Assembly: GCA_964350135.1 (NCBI GenBank)
Contig: CAYGJN010000006.1
Span: forward strand, 1 to 42,947
Direction: 5' to 3'
DNA: 42,947 nucleotides
Source of the DNA: CAYGJN01 sp964350135
Lineage (GTDB): Bacteria > Bdellovibrionota > Bacteriovoracia > Bacteriovoracales > Bacteriovoracaceae
Part shown: positions 25,503-34,064 of the stretch, one piece after another
Numbering within the stretch: the stretch's first letter is position 1
Layout of the letters: every line of letters starts with the position of its first letter
The notes under the pieces: model-generated
The model's database searches: none
Told to the model about the DNA's origin: nothing
Seen by the model: only the letters and a program-made list of their open reading frames with translations
Position numbers and translations under genes: made by a program

Positions 25503-26747
25503 TTAGAAGTTGTAAACGAAAGCAACTCTAGAAAGAATCTCGTCAGATCTTAGCTGACCATTTTCTGTTCCACCGTTGTTTCTGTATCCAAGGATACCAT
25601 CAAGAGATACATCTCCAAAACGAAGAGTAGCACCTGTATTAACATTAGTTGAGTTCAGATTATCATCATCATTATCAACATCAGTTGCATCAGTTCTTAC
25701 GTTAAGACTCTGAGTAGAGAAAATTGCTGATTGAGCAATTGACCCTCTAAGAGTTAACCAAGACTTAACATCTGATTCAAAACCAACAGTTACTTTAAGG
25801 TCATCAGTGTCAGTTTCAGCAGTTGTAATTGCTGGGTTGTTATCAAGGATAGTCTCAACATTATTAAATGAAAGAGCTACATCCCAAAACCAACGTGATT
25901 TCTCACTTACTTCCATCATCTTAGCAACACCATAAGTAAATGAAGTATGATCACTAGTTGTTATAATCGCTGCATCTAGAGCATCATGATACTCAGATCC
26001 ATCTTGCTCATACTCAACATAAATAGTGTAATCATTCATTGCGTATGATCCACCAAGAGTGAATGCGAAGTCTCCTTCATATTCATCATGTACATCAATT
26101 GAAGTAGAAGCTGTTCCAGCACCCGGATTGTTAACAGAACCACTAGCGTCTTCAATGATTTCCATATTTAGGTAACCTTCAATATTACCCATTGTAACAC
26201 CAAGGTTTAAACCAGCATGTCTGTAGTTCGCACCGTCACCTTGAGAGGCAACAGCAGCAGCACCACCAGATCCAACTACTAAATCATCCCCAAGTTCATC
26301 ACGAACATTAGAGTAGTAAAGATTTACACCCCATTGAACTCCAGCGTCTCCACCAAAGAATAGGTCAATACGGTTGTCATCACCTAGAAATTCTCTATCG
26401 GCAACACCATTAGCTGTTGTATCAACAGCAGTTGATGTTAGATCATCAATATTTTGGTGACCTAGATAAACACCATAAGTAAATGAGCCAGCTTCTTTAA
26501 AGAAACCACCTTCTGCACGAGGAGCACTGTTATCAGTATCAGTGGCACCGCTGTCCACACCCCATTCCATAACAATGTAGTCTTTATTGTCTACAATGTG
26601 TGAAGCATTTCTAAAAACACTTCTTGAATCTCTCATAAAGAAAGATCCTAAAGCTTGATCTTGTCCTAAAGCTTGCATTCTGGCCTTGGTTGCAAACGCA
26701 CTTGTCGAAAGCACTGCTAGACCAGCAACAACAGCAATTTTTTTCAT
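25503..26747 (-). CDS. outer-membrane beta-barrel (porin-like) protein
   Basis: The start is taken as the ATG at 26747, which gives a classic signal peptide (MKKIAVVAGLAVLSTSAFA, cleavage after A19) and has an AGGGAG Shine-Dalgarno just upstream. The frame is open 45 bases further, but that extension precedes the signal and has no function. The 414-residue product is rich in Asp, Asn, Gly, Ser and Thr. It shows alternating amphipathic strands (TVGFESDVKSWLTLRGSIAQ, YTIYVEYEQDGSEY) and ends in an aromatic residue (RVAFVYNF), the BamA recognition signal. It is a barrel protein, perhaps a general porin, but I cannot assign a substrate. A strong promoter and strong terminator flank it, indicating a highly expressed single-gene transcript. 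Confidence 0.85.
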   Translation of the reverse strand: MKKIAVVAGLAVLSTSAFATKARMQALGQDQALGSFFMRDSRSVFRNASHIVDNKDYIVMEWGVDSGATDTDNSAPRAEGGFFKEAGSFTYGVYLGHQNIDDLTSTAVDTTANGVADREFLGDDNRIDLFFGGDAGVQWGVNLYYSNVRDELGDDLVVGSGGAAAVASQGDGANYRHAGLNLGVTMGNIEGYLNMEIIEDASGSVNNPGAGTASTSIDVHDEYEGDFAFTLGGSYAMNDYTIYVEYEQDGSEYHDALDAAIITTSDHTSFTYGVAKMMEVSEKSRWFWDVALSFNNVETILDNNPAITTAETDTDDLKVTVGFESDVKSWLTLRGSIAQSAIFSTQSLNVRTDATDVDNDDDNLNSTNVNTGATLRFGDVSLDGILGYRNNGGTENGQLRSDEILSRVAFVYNF

Positions 26748-26836
26748 AAAAAACTCCCTGAAAAGTTTTTGAGGTCCATGACGTAAGGCCACAAACTTCT
26801 TGTTCTTATTAACAAACTAATTAAGTTACTGTTCTA

Positions 26837-26865
26837 ATTGTCCTAACGCTTTGTAATCTTGTCAA
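26837..26865 (-). promoter_or_regulatory. sigma70-type promoter of the porin-like gene
   Basis: On the minus strand a perfect -35 TTGACA (26865-26860) and a -10 GACAAT (26842-26837, four of six consensus bases) are separated by exactly 17 bp. Transcription would begin near 26830, giving an 80-base leader before the ATG at 26747. The leader is AT-rich and no clear regulatory hairpin is seen in it. Confidence 0.7.
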
Positions 26866-26900
26866 ACAAAAAAATACAAAGTTTCAATAAGTTTAGCTTT

Positions 26901-28010
26901 TTAAAAATTTTGTTGAATCTGTTTTAAGGATAAAAGTGATCGTGCATCGTTAAATATTAAGCTTTGATCCCAATGAAAATTATTTTCTTTGAAATAATTT
27001 GCATCAATAGGTGCATACCATCCGAAGTAGGAAAAGTTTTTTGGTTGAGTAAGGTTATCCCCACTTAAAGCATCAAATGGTTTCATGTCTAAAAACCAAA
27101 TTTTCTCATGATACTTATCACCATTGAAACTTTCAAAAACCCTTTCTAGACTTCGTTTCAAAAGTTTTATCTTTTTTGAGATCTCTTCCTCGCTAATATC
27201 ATCAGATGGAAAATGACAAAGAGATTTCAATATTTGACCATTGGCGCAATCTTTAATTTCAATAACAAAATGCCCCCAGTCATGAGTCTGACTTTGAGGA
27301 ATAAAGTATGTACCAGGAGTTATTGTGCCTGACGGCATTAAGTACTCAACGATCAGTGTTTTTTCATTTTTAATATGCGAAGAAGTGCTAATGAATTCTG
27401 AATTTATATGGTCATTTTTTTCCAAAATATTTAAAAAATCTTTCGGATGACCACCAAAAAAGAGGTATTCGCATTGAATCTCTTCATGATTTGGTAAAAA
27501 AACTTTGAAAAAACTTTGTTCTATAAGGTCTTGAGGTAAACAACATTCAATAGATTTTAAGCTAGTTTTCTTAAAACATTGTGAAACTTCTTCATAGCTT
27601 TGTTTTTTTTCTAAAAGATTTTCTTGATTAAAATAAAGAGGGCGTTCTTTGAAATAAGGCTCGCTATACAATAGCTCAAAAGGCTTCATACGGTCTCTAA
27701 AAGAGCGCAGCTTCTGATCCTTATAAAACAATGCCTCTTCTCCTAAGCGAACCTCGTTATCAGAGCCCAAAAAGCGCTCAAGGATCTCTTTTGAAACTTC
27801 ACCGCGGTTCACACTTGGGCCAGGAAAAAAAAGATGATCTTGGCTTAAATCTTTAGAGTCAATAATGAGAATTTCATCTTTTGAAAATTTATCACTTAAA
27901 AAATTAAAAAGATTAAGTGCGGCCCAGTCTTGGCCTACAATCACAAACCTTTTAAAAGTTTTTTTGTACTCAATAGTTTTTTGTTTTTTAAGATGATCGA
28001 ACATTCCCAT
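26901..28010 (-). CDS. orphan protein with Rossmann-like N-terminus, possible degenerate flavoprotein
   Basis: The 369-residue protein starts with a Lys-rich tail, then KRFVIVGQDWAALNLFNFLS, which looks like the first beta-alpha unit of a dinucleotide-binding fold. The usual GxGxxG is replaced by GQDWAA, and IDSKDL sits at the acidic end of strand 2. The C-terminus (QSLIFNDARSLLSLKQIQ) is reminiscent of the FAD-ribityl helix of FAD-dependent oxidases, and the middle contains a large unrecognised domain. A diverged NAD(P)/FAD-binding protein is plausible but not proven. There is no signal peptide or membrane segment. It starts 9 bp after the MltD-like gene, so the two are one transcript; a link to cell-wall turnover is inference only. 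Confidence 0.65.
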   Translation of the reverse strand: MGMFDHLKKQKTIEYKKTFKRFVIVGQDWAALNLFNFLSDKFSKDEILIIDSKDLSQDHLFFPGPSVNRGEVSKEILERFLGSDNEVRLGEEALFYKDQKLRSFRDRMKPFELLYSEPYFKERPLYFNQENLLEKKQSYEEVSQCFKKTSLKSIECCLPQDLIEQSFFKVFLPNHEEIQCEYLFFGGHPKDFLNILEKNDHINSEFISTSSHIKNEKTLIVEYLMPSGTITPGTYFIPQSQTHDWGHFVIEIKDCANGQILKSLCHFPSDDISEEEISKKIKLLKRSLERVFESFNGDKYHEKIWFLDMKPFDALSGDNLTQPKNFSYFGWYAPIDANYFKENNFHWDQSLIFNDARSLLSLKQIQQNF

Positions 28011-28019
28011 CTCATTATC

Positions 28020-29537
28020 CTAGCGGATAACGAGGCGGTCGCCAACGCGGATCATGCGTTTTTGTACAACACTTAAGTTGCTTCTAATCAGAGTATCCAA
28101 AGACACACCGTGTTTTCTTGCAACACTCCATAAAGTGTCACCTTTTCTCACTGTGTAATACTCAGATGGATTATTGATAAGCTTTCCATTACTTTTTGCT
28201 CGTCTAATACGAGAACGATAAGAGCGGGCCCTTCTTACCCTACGAGATGGCTTCTCATAGAGGTCGCTATACATATTTTCTTTTTTATTATGAGAGGCAT
28301 GAAAAGGAAGAACAACCATAGTTCCTCGTGCCAATGTTTTTTTCGACTTAACTCCGTTCAAAGTTTCTAGGACTTTTACATCTTTAATTCGAAATCTTTT
28401 TGCAACATTTCGTAGAGTTGCTCCACGTTTACCCTTAATCCTATAAGTATAGTACTCATTGGCTTCAAGATCCTTGCCACTGCAGCAAGACTCAAAGGCA
28501 TAACGTTTACCGACTGGAATTCTTAACTTATATGTATCTACATCTGGTGGAGTAATCCATCTCATTAACTCTGGGTTTAATTTTTTAAGTTCATCAAACT
28601 CCACATTAATTGCCTCTGAAACTTTATAAAGGTCAGTATTTCCACTGACTTCAATTTCATCAAAATCAAGAGGTCTGTGAAAACTAATATCATCAAAGCC
28701 AAAAGACTCTAAATTTTTGCCAATAATAGCCAAGGCCATAATTTTGGGAACATAATTTTTAGTTTCAGCTCTTAAGTACCGTCCTCTCGTTATTTTCCAG
28801 AAGTTTTTAGTACGATAGCGACGAATGGCCCTGCCAATTTTTCCTTCACCAGCATTATATGCAGAAGCTGCAAGCTCCCAAGATCCAAACTTATTATATA
28901 GAAAGCCTAGATATTTTGAAGCAGCGATAGTTGCTTTTATTGGGTCTCTTCTCTCATCAAGATACCAATTAATATCAAGCCCAAACTTCTTTCCAGTAAA
29001 AGGCATAAACTGCCAAGGGCCAACTGCCTTGGCCCAAGACTTTGCATTATTGTGAAATCCACTTTCTGCCATGGCCAAAAAGATCAAGTCTCTAGGGAGG
29101 CCGTGATCCTCAAGAATTTTCCCTAGTACGGGAGCATACCTACCTGCACGCTCTGTATATCTTGTGAAATGCTCTTTTCCACGAGAAAGAAAATAATTCA
29201 TCCATTTTTTAACAGGGGCATTGTAAACAACAGGAATATCAAAATAATAATTTTTAAGTTTTAAATGTTCGGCACCATAAAGAAAATAAACATGCTTTTT
29301 ATGAGCGTTGCTTTTTTCAATTGAAGCACTACCTACAACTTGGCCATCAATCGTATCAATTTCTTGAGCTTCTCTAACAATATCAAGATGCTCACTATTA
29401 TCAGCTGCCACTTTTTCTACATCTAACTTAGGAGTATAAGCAGCATCTGCTAATTTATTAGGTGTCTTATGGGCACATGAAGAGACTATAAAAAGCGCTA
29501 GAATTATAAAACTTAGTTTTTTAGTCTGATTAAGCAT
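28020..29537 (-). CDS. mltD: membrane-bound lytic transglycosylase, MltD type, with LysM domains
   Basis: The 505-residue lipoprotein has signal MLNQTKKLSFIILALFIVSSC, with lipidated Cys21. The SLT domain spans about residues 105-255. Catalytic Glu158 lies in AMAESGFHNNAKS, followed by AVGPWQFMPFTGKKFGLD and AYNAGEGKIGRAI, a full family 1D signature. A LysM-like peptidoglycan-binding module (about 365-415, RIKGKRGATLRNVAKRFRIK) and a clear C-terminal LysM (459-505, YTVRKGDTLWSVARKHGVSL) follow. A very basic Arg-rich linker (RRVRRARSYRSRIRRAKS) between them is unusual and could bind nucleic acid, polyanionic wall polymer or lipid. It cleaves glycan strands to 1,6-anhydro muropeptides from the outer-membrane inner face. 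Confidence 0.93.
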   Translation of the reverse strand: MLNQTKKLSFIILALFIVSSCAHKTPNKLADAAYTPKLDVEKVAADNSEHLDIVREAQEIDTIDGQVVGSASIEKSNAHKKHVYFLYGAEHLKLKNYYFDIPVVYNAPVKKWMNYFLSRGKEHFTRYTERAGRYAPVLGKILEDHGLPRDLIFLAMAESGFHNNAKSWAKAVGPWQFMPFTGKKFGLDINWYLDERRDPIKATIAASKYLGFLYNKFGSWELAASAYNAGEGKIGRAIRRYRTKNFWKITRGRYLRAETKNYVPKIMALAIIGKNLESFGFDDISFHRPLDFDEIEVSGNTDLYKVSEAINVEFDELKKLNPELMRWITPPDVDTYKLRIPVGKRYAFESCCSGKDLEANEYYTYRIKGKRGATLRNVAKRFRIKDVKVLETLNGVKSKKTLARGTMVVLPFHASHNKKENMYSDLYEKPSRRVRRARSYRSRIRRAKSNGKLINNPSEYYTVRKGDTLWSVARKHGVSLDTLIRSNLSVVQKRMIRVGDRLVIR

Positions 29538-29631
29538 TCATCACCTTTGCTGGATTGAATTCCCGCACTCTATTATAGCCATTTAACCAGTCATTATCAT
29601 GACTAAAAATTTTTCTGGCAAGGGCCAATTT

Positions 29632-30873
29632 TCAGACTTGCTTCTTACTAAAAGAATCAACTACTAAAGTCCCTACGCAGTCTCCAAGTACATTAACAGT
29701 CGTTCTAAACTGATCAAGGATTCGATCTACAGCAAGAATTAATCCAATACCGTCTAACGGAAGTCCAGCAGCCTTTAAAACAATACTCATGGTGATTAAA
29801 CCCGCACCTGGAATCGCAGCAGCACCAACAGCAGCTAATGAACATGTTAGAAAAATTATAATCTGTGCCTGCAAAGTTAAATCAATACCATAAGCTTGAG
29901 CAATAAAAATAACTGCAACTGATTCATATAATGCTGTTCCATCCATATTCACTGTGGCACCGAGAGGAAGAACAAATTCAGCAGTTTTCTTTTGCACACC
30001 TAGATTATCTTGAACATTGGCCATGGTAATAGGTAAAGTTGCAGCAGAAGATGATGTTGAAAAAGCTGTCATAAGAGCAGTACTAACACCTTTAATAATA
30101 TAAAAAGGTGATTTTTTTGCTCTTGCTGAGCCAATAGCAATCAAAATACCCGCATGTATAAAAAGTCCCAGAATAACCACGACCATATATAAACCAAGAG
30201 ACTTAATAGCACTTAGACCACTATCAGCAATGGTTGTTAACATTAATACCCCAACACCAATCGGAGCCAGTTTCATAATTCCATGAGTAAGCGCCATGGT
30301 CATTTTCTCAAGAGACTCCATTAAGGAAGTAAACGGTGCTGACTCTTTTTTATTATAGAGAGCTACAAGTCCCATAAGAATTGAAAAGACAATAACTTGT
30401 AGAATTGTAGTATTGGCCATTGCATGAAATGGATTTTTAGGAATAGCATCAATTAAAACACCAAGAATTGTTTCATATAAAGAGCTTGTACCAGCAACCT
30501 TTGCTGTTACACTATCTGGCATTACACCACTTAATGAAAGATCAGCTCCAACTCCTGGTTGAAAAATATTAACTAGGATTAAGCCGATGAAAGCAGCTAA
30601 AGCAGTGGTAACAAAGTAATAACCTAATGCCTTTTTTCCCATTTCACCTAGCTCTTCAGGACTTCCAAGACCAATCATGGCCATATAAATAGAAGCAAGA
30701 ACTAATGGAACAATAATCATACGTAGAAGACGCAGGAAAATATCCCCAATTGGCTTAACGTAAACCGTGTATTCTTGATAACCAAAATAATGGATAAAAA
30801 GACCCAAGATTAAACCACCAACTAAGGCAATCATGATCTGTTTGGCTAATTTATCATCTCCTCCGTGAGACAT
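29632..30873 (-). CDS. dicarboxylate/amino acid:cation symporter (DAACS family)
   Basis: The 413-residue membrane protein matches GltP/DctA-type transporters. It has eight predicted transmembrane helices and two re-entrant loops. Family motifs visible are the serine-rich first hairpin (TALMTAFSTSSSAATLPITM), LPLGATVNMDGTALYESVAV (the NMDGT cation-binding helix) and AVGAAAIPGAGLITMSIVLK, plus DRILDQFRTTVNVLGDCVGT. These cover both re-entrant hairpins and transmembrane segments 7 and 8, so the full transport core is present. It takes up glutamate, aspartate or C4-dicarboxylates with H+ or Na+. The presence of RTTVNVLGD rather than RTxxNVxGN does not settle the substrate. It is divergent from the 30923 gene across 49 bp. 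Confidence 0.94.
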   Translation of the reverse strand: MSHGGDDKLAKQIMIALVGGLILGLFIHYFGYQEYTVYVKPIGDIFLRLLRMIIVPLVLASIYMAMIGLGSPEELGEMGKKALGYYFVTTALAAFIGLILVNIFQPGVGADLSLSGVMPDSVTAKVAGTSSLYETILGVLIDAIPKNPFHAMANTTILQVIVFSILMGLVALYNKKESAPFTSLMESLEKMTMALTHGIMKLAPIGVGVLMLTTIADSGLSAIKSLGLYMVVVILGLFIHAGILIAIGSARAKKSPFYIIKGVSTALMTAFSTSSSAATLPITMANVQDNLGVQKKTAEFVLPLGATVNMDGTALYESVAVIFIAQAYGIDLTLQAQIIIFLTCSLAAVGAAAIPGAGLITMSIVLKAAGLPLDGIGLILAVDRILDQFRTTVNVLGDCVGTLVVDSFSKKQV

Positions 30874-30922
30874 AATATTCCCCTTTGAATTATCACCCTG
30901 TAGATATTGCTATCATTAATAA

Positions 30923-31477
30923 GTGAAAACTATAATTGTACGTCTAACTCTTATCATCCTATGCTACTCAATTTTTGTAAATGCTTTGGCAAAAGTTGAT
31001 CCTCCTAATTATAATTTTTCACTTGATCAATTAGCTCCATTTTATCCAGGTCAAAGCCTACAAGCTATCCAAGAAAAATATGGATTTGGTGACCTTCTAA
31101 GCAGAAAGGGTAGTACAAATATTTTTAGATTTTATCTAGGCCATATCAGATATAAATTCCCAATTTTTGTACAAGTTTATAACAATACAGTTTTAGACTT
31201 TCACGCAAGACTTCCCCATTATTTTTTACATGATGTTTTTCATCAATCTCTTATTAACCGTATTGGAAAACAAAATAAGTATTTTAAAAGCGAAGAACAA
31301 GCAGTTTATGTGTGGAATGAAATTGAAGGCAATCGTCATACTTACTCAGGTGCCTGTAGCATAACTTGTTACCCAATTTTTTACTCTATAAAGACTAATA
31401 ATGTACCTGGTAATTTGGCAGGAGATTATAAACCGGTTCTAGATCAACTTGCTAACCTTGAGCTTTGGGGGAATTAA
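30923..31477 (+). CDS. secreted orphan protein, possibly BamE/SmpA-like
   Basis: A GTG start is chosen because it opens directly into a signal peptide (MKTIIVRLTLIILCYSIFVNALA). The mature part has DQLAPFYPGQSLQAIQEKYG, which resembles the xxGMxxxxVxxxxG opening of BamE/SmpA-fold proteins, then alternating strands (FRFYLGHIRYKFPIFVQVYN, DFHARLPHYF) and two cysteines close together (GACSITCYP). The match is by feel only. The product is probably periplasmic; no lipobox is seen. The 3' end overlaps the convergent lgt gene by 26 bp. Confidence 0.65.
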   Translation: MKTIIVRLTLIILCYSIFVNALAKVDPPNYNFSLDQLAPFYPGQSLQAIQEKYGFGDLLSRKGSTNIFRFYLGHIRYKFPIFVQVYNNTVLDFHARLPHYFLHDVFHQSLINRIGKQNKYFKSEEQAVYVWNEIEGNRHTYSGACSITCYPIFYSIKTNNVPGNLAGDYKPVLDQLANLELWGN

Positions 31478-32306
31478 TCTTTACTGGATTTTTTCCTGAA
31501 AGAACAATCATGCCAATGCCAACAAAAATCATTATAAAACAAAGAATTTGTCCCATGGTAACAGCTCCACCCAGATAATATCCAAGTTGAGAATCTGCTT
31601 CTCTAAAATATTCAATAAAGAATCTAAAGACTCCATAACCAATAAGAAAAACTCCACCTAGAATTCCGTAACGTTTTACTCGAGGCTTTAGGGCCCACAA
31701 AATAAGAAACAATATAAGACCTTCAAATAAAGCTTCATACAATTGAGAAGGATGTCTCGGGTACGGACCTCCCCCACTATTTCTAAAAATAATTCCCCAA
31801 GCTACATCAGTTGTTCGACCATAAAGCTCACCGTTAATAAAATTACCAATTCTTCCAAAAAATAATGGAAGAGTTCCTGCAAGAGCGAGAGTGTCTGTCA
31901 TTTGGTAATAAGTGACTTTAAGTTTTTTAGACCAAAAATAAATAGTAACCAGAAAACCTAAAACTGCTCCGTGAAAACTAAGTCCTCCTTGCCAAACAGC
32001 AAGAAAGCCCCACCAAGGTCCAGCGGAGTAAGAATCCCAATTATAAACAAAGACATAAAGCGTTCTTGCACCTAAAAACATTGCAACAAGCATATGCATC
32101 GCAAATCTATCTACTTGCTCTTTGGTCATTTTTACAAAGTCAGTTTCTGCAAGCTTAAGCCAAATCCAATTGGCCATGACAAATCCGACTACATACATTA
32201 ATCCATACCAACGAATCTCAATAGGGCCCAAGGTAAAAAGATCAAAGACGCTGAATGGCTCAATCTTAAATATTGAAGGATCTAAATTGTGAACATAATG
32301 ACTCAT
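31452..32306 (-). CDS. lgt: prolipoprotein diacylglyceryl transferase
   Basis: The 284-residue inner-membrane protein has seven predicted transmembrane helices. Lgt hallmarks are visible: IRWYGLMYVVGF near the N-terminus, GGLSFHGAVLG with the essential His112, the signature GRIGNFINGELYGR (151-164) and RHPSQLYEALFEG. It moves diacylglyceryl from phosphatidylglycerol to the lipobox cysteine of prolipoproteins. At least five such substrates are encoded in this window (starting at 19714, 24922, 28020, 35989 and 38903). It begins 24 bp after the orphan gene at 32331 and overlaps the convergent secreted orphan by 26 bp. Confidence 0.96.
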   Translation of the reverse strand: MSHYVHNLDPSIFKIEPFSVFDLFTLGPIEIRWYGLMYVVGFVMANWIWLKLAETDFVKMTKEQVDRFAMHMLVAMFLGARTLYVFVYNWDSYSAGPWWGFLAVWQGGLSFHGAVLGFLVTIYFWSKKLKVTYYQMTDTLALAGTLPLFFGRIGNFINGELYGRTTDVAWGIIFRNSGGGPYPRHPSQLYEALFEGLILFLILWALKPRVKRYGILGGVFLIGYGVFRFFIEYFREADSQLGYYLGGAVTMGQILCFIMIFVGIGMIVLSGKNPVKINSPKAQG

Positions 32307-32330
32307 GAACTAAGTATGTATGTATAAAAC

Positions 32331-33188
32331 CTAAAGGTCGAGACTCTTTTGCATTCTAGGCACAAAATTTTCTTTTGGATAAATCAGTCCTGTAAAATTT
32401 TTCGAAAGCATTTGCACCATCTGCCTTGCAGGAATACTTAGGCCGTTATGATCAAAAAATGTTGTATGCATTGTTAGAAAACTTAAAAGCTCTTCTGATC
32501 TCATTCTTTTGCTCTGTCCATTAAGAGCATTATCAAGTCTTATAAAACTAAAATCAGCTTCTAATTCTTTAACACCTTCGAATGTGAGGATTATTTCTTT
32601 ATCTAAATCTATAGAAAACCACTCTCCCATAGAGCTATAATTTTTCATAATCACAGCACCTTCTTCAACACTCACACCCCAAAAACCAATAACCCCCAAA
32701 GGAGCTAGGGCCCAGGCAACTAACCTTGAGAGACTAATACGAGCTGATGCTGAGTTTTCTTGAGAGAAAAAATCTTTATAAACACCAATCTCCCAGTCTT
32801 TGGCCCGAAGTGAAAAGACTCCGAGAGCCTGGCCTTTGTGACGATAAATCTTATAGCCATTACCAGGGATTATTTTTTCAAATGAGAATTTATCTGAATG
32901 CTGAAAAGCTCCTACTTGTCTTGCTGCTTTTGGAGTTAACTTCATAAGTTGTATATGACGAAAATACTCAGCCTTACTTAACTTCTCAAATTCTTGTTTT
33001 TCAACTTTGCCAAAACCTATTTGCTCTAAAACTGTCTCAGTTTGCCCTTCACCAAAAATCCCCGTATCTAATGAGATAAAAACTGGGTACCCGAGATCTT
33101 TAAAGTACTGAAAATAGGTAATTTTGCTTTCTTCCATTGCTTTTTTACTCCTAGGGCTCCAATTAACTTTTCGGAAGAGCTTTCTCAA
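32331..33188 (-). CDS. cytosolic orphan protein of unknown function
   Basis: The 285-residue protein has a basic N-terminus (MRKLFRKVNWSPRSKKAMEE). Most of the rest looks like mixed alpha/beta with recurrent strands (YKIYRHKGQALGVFSLRAKD, DWEIGVYKDFF, RLVAWALAPLGVIGFWGVSV). The single hydrophobic stretch VAWALAPLGVIGFWGV could be a buried strand-helix rather than a membrane helix. I recognise no family or catalytic motif. It precedes lgt by 24 bp on the same strand, so it may be co-expressed with lipoprotein maturation. Its upstream 143-bp gap is shared with the ribosomal protein promoter. Confidence 0.65.
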   Translation of the reverse strand: MRKLFRKVNWSPRSKKAMEESKITYFQYFKDLGYPVFISLDTGIFGEGQTETVLEQIGFGKVEKQEFEKLSKAEYFRHIQLMKLTPKAARQVGAFQHSDKFSFEKIIPGNGYKIYRHKGQALGVFSLRAKDWEIGVYKDFFSQENSASARISLSRLVAWALAPLGVIGFWGVSVEEGAVIMKNYSSMGEWFSIDLDKEIILTFEGVKELEADFSFIRLDNALNGQSKRMRSEELLSFLTMHTTFFDHNGLSIPARQMVQMLSKNFTGLIYPKENFVPRMQKSLDL

Positions 33189-33224
33189 AGGTAAAACCCC
33201 CTTGTGCCATGGGCAAAAAGATCG

Positions 33225-33253
33225 TTGACATTGAAGCCCCTAAGGCATAAATA
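33225..33253 (+). promoter_or_regulatory. probable promoter of the rplU-rpmA-obgE-rsfS-rlmH unit
   Basis: A perfect -35 TTGACA at 33225-33230 is followed after 17 bp by TAAATA (33248-33253), a weak -10 match (three of six). The leader of about 70 bases includes a C-rich stretch (near 33295-33302) and ends with an AAGGAG ribosome binding site before rplU. I could not draw a convincing L21 autoregulatory fold. Confidence 0.45.
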
Positions 33254-33331
33254 TCTATATTCTCGTTACTAATACTAGGGATTTAAGTGGTTCTGCCCCC
33301 CTAAGTTGTAAGTCATTTAAGGAGTTTATAT

Positions 33332-33697
33332 ATGTATTCAATTGTTCGTATTGGAGGCCATCAGTACCGTGTACAGGCTGGAGATCTTATTGATGTTCAA
33401 AAATTAGATCTTGAAGAAGGTGCATCCATTGATCTAGAGGAAGTACTTTTTGTTGGTGGTGAAGCTGCACTTCTTGGAAGCCCAAAAGTTGCAGGCGCTA
33501 AAGTTAGTGCAAAAGTTATTAGACAAGCTCGCTCCCGTAAGGAAATCGTCTTTAAAAGACGTCCTGGACAGTGGAGAAGAAAAAATGGTCATAGACAGCA
33601 TTACACATCTTTATTCATTACATCTGTAGAAGATGGACAGGGAAATAAAGTAGAAGCTGCTAAAGACAATAAGCTAACTCAAAAGTATCTTAAGTAA
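33332..33697 (+). CDS. rplU: 50S ribosomal protein L21
   Basis: The protein begins with MYSIVRIGGHQYRVQAGD, the L21 beta-barrel start, and holds the conserved block FKRRPGQWRRKNGHRQHYTS, which contacts 23S rRNA domain II. At 121 residues it is longer than the 103-residue E. coli protein because of an extended C-terminus (EDGQGNKVEAAKDNKLTQKY). It heads a standard L21-L27-Obg unit. The AAGGAG ribosome binding site is nine bases before the ATG. Confidence 0.97.
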   Translation: MYSIVRIGGHQYRVQAGDLIDVQKLDLEEGASIDLEEVLFVGGEAALLGSPKVAGAKVSAKVIRQARSRKEIVFKRRPGQWRRKNGHRQHYTSLFITSVEDGQGNKVEAAKDNKLTQKYLK

Positions 33698-33718
33698 GAA
33701 GTAATTAAGGAGTAAATC

Positions 33719-33973
33719 ATGGCCCATAAAAAAGCTGGTGGTAGTACTAGTAACGGTAGAGACTCAAACCCTAAGTTTAGAGGTGTTAAACTTTACGGTG
33801 GCGAAGTTGCCATTCCTGGCAATATAATCGTTCGTCAAAAAGGAACACAATTTCACCCAGGTACAGGCGTGAAAATGGGAAGAGACTTCACCATCTATGC
33901 TATTACAGAGGGTAAAGTTCAGTTTTCTCAGTTCTCTAAGACTAAAAAAATGATCAACGTAATCCCTGCCTAA
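33719..33973 (+). CDS. rpmA: 50S ribosomal protein L27
   Basis: The 84-residue protein begins MAHKKAGGSTSNGRDSNPKF, the flexible N-terminal tail that reaches the peptidyl-transferase centre. The conserved GVKLYGGEVAIPGNIIVRQK and FHPGTGVKMGRD follow. There is no N-terminal extension of the kind that needs proteolytic removal in Firmicutes. It lies 21 bp after rplU with a strong AAGGAG site. An imperfect spacer with a 10-bp hairpin separates it from obgE. Confidence 0.97.
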   Translation: MAHKKAGGSTSNGRDSNPKFRGVKLYGGEVAIPGNIIVRQKGTQFHPGTGVKMGRDFTIYAITEGKVQFSQFSKTKKMINVIPA

Positions 33974-34003
33974 TCTTAACTAATTAAAAAAACATACATT
34001 TAT

Positions 34004-34026
34004 CGGTAAAAGCTTTGCTTTTACCG
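34004..34026. terminator. strong hairpin between rpmA and obgE (partial terminator or processing site)
   Basis: CGGTAAAAGC (34004-34013) and GCTTTTACCG (34017-34026) form a perfect 10-bp stem with a TTT loop. There is no T-run after it on the plus strand, so it is not a full intrinsic terminator in the coding direction. On the minus strand a loose T-rich stretch follows. A weaker 5-bp hairpin (AGACG/CGTCT, 34029-34046) comes next. Together they could be an RNA-stability element or attenuator that lowers obgE relative to L27. Confidence 0.55.
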
Positions 34027-34064
34027 GTAGACGTTACTCTGCGTCTTTGCTATAACGCGTTACC

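Noticed and set aside
26748..26792. Longer start for the porin-like protein
   Set aside because: It would put 15 residues before a perfect signal peptide, and the inner ATG has its own AGGGAG site.
33254..33331. L21 leader riboregulator
   Set aside because: The C-rich leader was inspected, but no stable fold with conserved loop could be drawn.
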